Shown piece after piece: positions 60,673 through 64,000 of a DNA stretch of 64,000 nt (positions are counted from its first letter, which is position 1; every line of letters starts with the position of its first letter). A program made the position numbers and the translations under genes. Location: contig OZ017757.1 of NCBI GenBank assembly GCA_963969365.1, positions 2,542,001 to 2,606,000 of the forward strand, written 5' to 3'. Source of the stretch: Asterochloris sp. CNOR1. Its lineage: Eukaryota; Chlorophyta; Trebouxiophyceae; Trebouxiales; Trebouxiaceae. The notes beneath the pieces were generated by a model that worked only from the letters and a program-made list of their open reading frames with translations, did not search any database and was not told the DNA's origin.

Positions 60673-62804
60673 TCAGCTTCCTCTGTATGTGCTGTATCCA
60701 AACGGGTTCCATGTCAATGGCACATGGAAGTGATCCAGCTCCTGCACAGCACCCAGCACTGGTGTCTGATGGCAGGTTCTGGTGAGCAAGGTAGCAGCGT
60801 TGAAGATGCACACCTGCTCTCGCAGAACCTGGAAGTGTACATGTACAAGGGGATAAAAGGCGCCGCTGGCGAAGAACATTGGGTGCTGCCTCTTGCAGGC
60901 TGCCATGTATGTGGCAACATCAAAGGTCATCCTGCAGTCATCACCAGCATGTCTCAGCATGACTGCAACCAGAGATCCAGGAAAGCATTGGGGGAAGGCT
61001 CAGCACAATTGTGTGACCAGCGCAAGCCACCAGGCTGGTGTCACCTGTACATGTCGCTGCAAACCACCAGGCTGGTGTCACCTGTACATGTCGGCAAGAA
61101 GCAGCAAGGAGACGCTCAGCCCGTCTCACATCATGGCCAGCGCAAGCCACAAAGCAGGCAGCACCTGTAAACGCCTGCTGGTATGCGATTTGATGGAGGC
61201 ATCAGGTTGGGCACCCGGCCGTCGCTGTTGGTGCGCCCGACAGCCACGGGGTCCCACACCTCCATGCGGCTGCCTGCACACAGCCTGTGCAGCGCAACCG
61301 GCACGCCTGGGGCCGGGCATCCCATGCTGGTGTCCAGCATGTGGGTTGTGATGGGGCTGCCATGCGCTGGGTTTGCGCTGGGCTCTGCAGCAGTACAGGC
61401 ATGCTGACCCTGATGTTCAGGTTGAGCATCTCATGGTGAACAGGACTAAAAGCTGTTGGACCTTCACAGGCTCACAGGACGCCTGCATGAAGGGCAGACC
61501 AACAAATGCCTGTACTCCTTAAACTGCTGAGAATCAAGAGCAGACTAGCATGCAACCCAGGTCGCATGCCCAGCGGACTAAATTAGGAGACAGCCACCGC
61601 ACCCAGCTCCCAAAGGCAGACCACTGGCCACAAGGATGGCAGCACTCAGGAGCACCCACCCCTGACATGCTGTAGGATCCGACCTGCTCTGCGCTCAGCT
61701 GTGGAAGCGGCGCTGCCGTCCCCCTGCGGCTGCTGGGAGGCCGCCATGCTGCACAGGCGGAGCTCTGTGATCTTCATCTGCTCCACTGCTGCATTGAGCA
61801 GCTCCTGGCTTGGAGTGTTTGGGAGCCTGAAAGCCAGTTGGAGAGCCATGTGCTCATTGCTGGTCGCTCACTGCTTCACTGCTGCAGTGAGTACCTGAGG
61901 TTGGAGGCATTGGGAGGCCAGCAGACATGCATTTTGAACACACTTGCAGCCTCAGCCCGCAAAAGTGGCTGCTGTGCTGTGACTGTCAGGTTGCAGGAAG
62001 CCACAGTGGAGAGTCACATTCGACTTGCATCTCTGTGAGCCTGTTCCGGTGATGTGCTGCAAAGGGTGATTTTAAGGCTTGCCTAGTTTGCAGTTGATGG
62101 AGCATCTGTGCAGCATTGAGACCGCTGGCACAGATGAGGAAGACGTGCCCAAATCTGGCCTCATACTCCTGATTGCTGCGCTGAAGCTTCTGAAGTACAT
62201 CCTGCGCATCGACACTTACATCCTAACCCCTTAAATCCATGTGAGGGAGGTGTGAGGTCAGTTGCAAACATTGTTTGGTGTCTGAGTAAGAGCGGCTGGT
62301 ATCTTCAGCCGCAAGCCTGCTGAGTCCCAGACAAGATGCAAGGCAATTGAGAGGCCAGCCTTCAGAGGATGAGGCTGCAGCTGCATGCCATCATGTCTCA
62401 GAACGCCTGGCTTTGTGAGCCACTTTGGTGTGAATGTGGATCCTGACGCTCACCTGCCCTGCGTCTGCAGTGGATGCCTGCTCGCCATGGCTGAACTTGG
62501 CAAAGCCATCAAACCTCTTCTGCAGGCTGCTCATGTCTCCTATCCTGGGGTGTGCCGCAAAAGCCTCAAGCCAGCCTGTGACAGGCACCTGCAGGGGTTT
62601 GACTGGGACCTGTCAAGCAAGGGCTTTCTCCCATGCTGTGCAAAGGAAGCAATGCCAGCCGGTGTGCCTGACCTCGTTCCACCACACCTCCCGAGCACAT
62701 TGCAAGAGGGTGTCGAGATCTGCAAAGGGTCCCCCTGTCGCAACTCGATGAGCCCATTGCTGGCAGTTGCAGCATGTGAGCAGATCCTGCGATTGCAGTT
62801 GCAT
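60673..62804 (-). CDS. TTL: Allantoin synthase (OHCU decarboxylase / HIU hydrolase fusion), complete
   Basis: Bifunctional enzyme that turns 5-hydroxyisourate into S-allantoin in purine breakdown, after urate oxidase; the plant form is peroxisomal. Seven exons join in phase: 62804-62673, 62588-62454, 62201-62083, 61826-61660, 61384-61165, 60931-60814 and 60741-60673, giving 319 residues, close to the plant protein. The N-terminal OHCU decarboxylase shows CCNCQQWAHRV, WLEAFAAHPRIGD (catalytic His), EQASTAD, YEARFGHVFLICASG and EQMKITELRL. The C-terminal HIU hydrolase shows ITTHMLDTSMGCPAPG, GRTNSDGRVPNL, FYPLVHVHFQV, HFHVPL and the signature end YGYSTYRGS-like FGYSTYRGS. The residues needed by both halves are present. 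I see no clear PTS1 or PTS2. The third intron starts with GC (LQT/R-LPNTP junction). A longer N-terminus from 62897 is possible. Confidence 0.95.
61018..61177 (-). repeat. Donor-edge tandem copies in an allantoin synthase intron
   Basis: The real exon-5 donor, GTTTACAG|GTGCTGCC, is at 61165. Two intronic copies at about 61018-61057 and 61058-61095 keep ATGTACAG|GTGACACC and the flank ccaccaggctggtgtcacc. They are almost identical to each other and more diverged from the real edge. Confidence 0.85.
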
Positions 62805-63029
62805 GGCGTGTAAACAATTCTCCCACAGGGCATATGACCCAGCTGCAGTCAGCAGATCCAGTCGGACACCAAGCCTTCTCGTATTTTCACAGTTCAACGT
62901 GGCCTCCCAAAGGCTGTTCAGCCATCAAGCACAATGCAGGGCCTGCTCGTTCAGTGCTTCAAGCTGAAATCACAGTGATGCTCAAAATGGTTGACAAGTG
63001 TCAGTGCCAGGAGAAAGCAATACTTGTCT
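62805..63029. other. Short tandem intergenic gap
   Basis: This lies between the tetraspanin stop and the allantoin synthase start. In-frame ATG codons up to 62897 leave room for a longer allantoin synthase N-terminus. No clear TATA box or TGTAA motif is seen. Confidence 0.5.
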
Positions 63030-64000
63030 CTACATGATGGTGCAGCGCCGGCTGGCGTGCTCATGTGACTCGGCCAGGGCCGCGTCTGTGGTCTCAGCAC
63101 CTGTTGGCGGCCCCCGTGCAGGATCATAGGTGAACTGGGAGGTGTCCAGGCCATACTTGTCCCGCATACGCAGCGACCACGGATCTGTTCTGGGCGTCTG
63201 GCTAGCAGATGGCAAGCCAGCCTCGGGGTCTGCAGCTGCTGCTGGAGCCCCACCACTGCAAAGTAGGGCATAGGTCTTGTTTCATGCGCGACTTGGCCAG
63301 CTGAGAAACACCCAAAGCAGTGGGCCATCCATTGAGGCACCGCTTTCCCTCGGCAGCAGGGTTCAGAGGCTGAGACAGCAGCTGCAGCTTCACAGTTGGC
63401 CCATAGCCACAACAGTGCAGTAGGGGCTAACAGTTGCAGCATGCAGCTCACTCTGCAAGAAGTGGTCGCCGCCTTCCCCAGATCTCATCTTCCTCGTCGC
63501 TGCAGGCAGGTGCATCGAGTCATCGATTGTACTCGTCCTGACAGTGCAGGATGCTGGCAAGGTACTGCCTGGGTGTATGCTGACAATCGTGCAGAGGGGG
63601 TGCGGCTCCACACGTGCAAGGGGAAGGCCTGCCAACAACTGGCAAACAATGCAAAAAGCATTGGTAGAGCAGAGTATGAGGCCTGGCACAACAGTGTGAA
63701 GTCACTCAGTCCCGACGAGGGGAAAAGCCCACCTCTCATTCTCGAGCAGCGCGTTCTGCTGCGCCTGTGTGAGGGCGCAAGCCAGCAGGACGACTAACAC
63801 CTGCATGACAAACGCTGCCAGCGCCACCCACTGCACGATCCGAAGCTCCTTGCGCAGGAAGCGCTCGATCTGCAGCAGGAAGGGCAGCCATATGCAGTTG
63901 GCAGGCTGGAGCAGCATGCAGTGTGCAGCCCCTGAGCTGGCATGGCTGAAGATGAAGCGGGTCCATGCTGCGGGCAAGCAGGCAGGACGGCCTAGTTCAG
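63030..64000 (-). CDS. Tetraspanin (TOM2A-like), C-terminal part
   Basis: The gene runs off the window end. The exon at about 63868-63742 (acceptor ctgctgcag|ATCGAGCGC) encodes a basic segment, then a membrane helix (IVQWVALAAFVMQVLVVLLA) and AQQNALLENER, which fits the fourth helix of a tetraspanin. A short exon near 63502-63450 gives DEEDEIWGRRRPLLA. The last exon, about 63262-63030, starts GGAPAAAADPEAG and contains DPWSLRMRDKYGLDTSQFTY, a tail that resembles plant TOM2A-type tetraspanins (from memory of the family). It ends RRCTIM-stop, a CaaX-like box with Met last, as used by farnesyltransferase. Tetraspanins organise membrane microdomains. The upstream helices and the Cys-rich loop are outside the window, so the family call is moderate. 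The next gene starts 226 bases downstream on the same strand. Confidence 0.6.

Overview
The window looks like nuclear DNA of a green alga, most likely a core chlorophyte and possibly a trebouxiophyte such as a Coccomyxa relative (inference). The grounds are dense short introns with GT-AG borders, moderate GC, TGTAA motifs about 50-150 bases after several stop codons (the chlorophyte polyadenylation signal), a plant-type fused ureide enzyme, a plant-type tetraspanin tail and a mixture of algal mobile elements. I see no tRNA, rRNA, CRISPR array or bacterial-style operon.

Layout. 1-5656 (-): 5' part of DNA ligase IV (NHEJ). 6586-11457 (+): single-pass membrane protein with a Cys-rich ectodomain and a low-complexity tail. 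11721-13120 (+): small secreted protein ending in a ShK-like six-Cys domain. 13730-23300 is an island of selfish or conflict-type genes: a Crinkler/RHS-type NTPase-nuclease (-), a 5'-truncated LINE (+), a Crypton-type tyrosine recombinase (+), and a HUH endonuclease gene (-) that best fits a Replitron, with iteron-like repeats and a stem-loop at its 3' side. 23639-24043 (+): a 73-residue membrane protein. 24979-60465 (-): one very large gene of about 45 small exons encoding almost continuous coiled coil. 60673-62804 (-): a complete seven-exon allantoin synthase (OHCU decarboxylase + HIU hydrolase), 319 residues, with a GC-AG intron. 63030 to the window end (-): C-terminal part of a tetraspanin ending in a CaaX-like box.

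The most striking pattern is not a gene. In at least four unrelated genes, introns carry tandem arrays whose repeat unit is a copy of the neighbouring exon edge with its splice site. Donor edges and acceptor edges both occur, in 2-7 copies of about 50-170 bases. The result is a ladder of competing splice sites next to the real one. In the ligase gene one exon also has an inverted copy in the preceding intron.

Gene models were read by eye from frame, family similarity and splice consensus. The allantoin synthase model is in frame throughout; the others have some uncertain exon borders.
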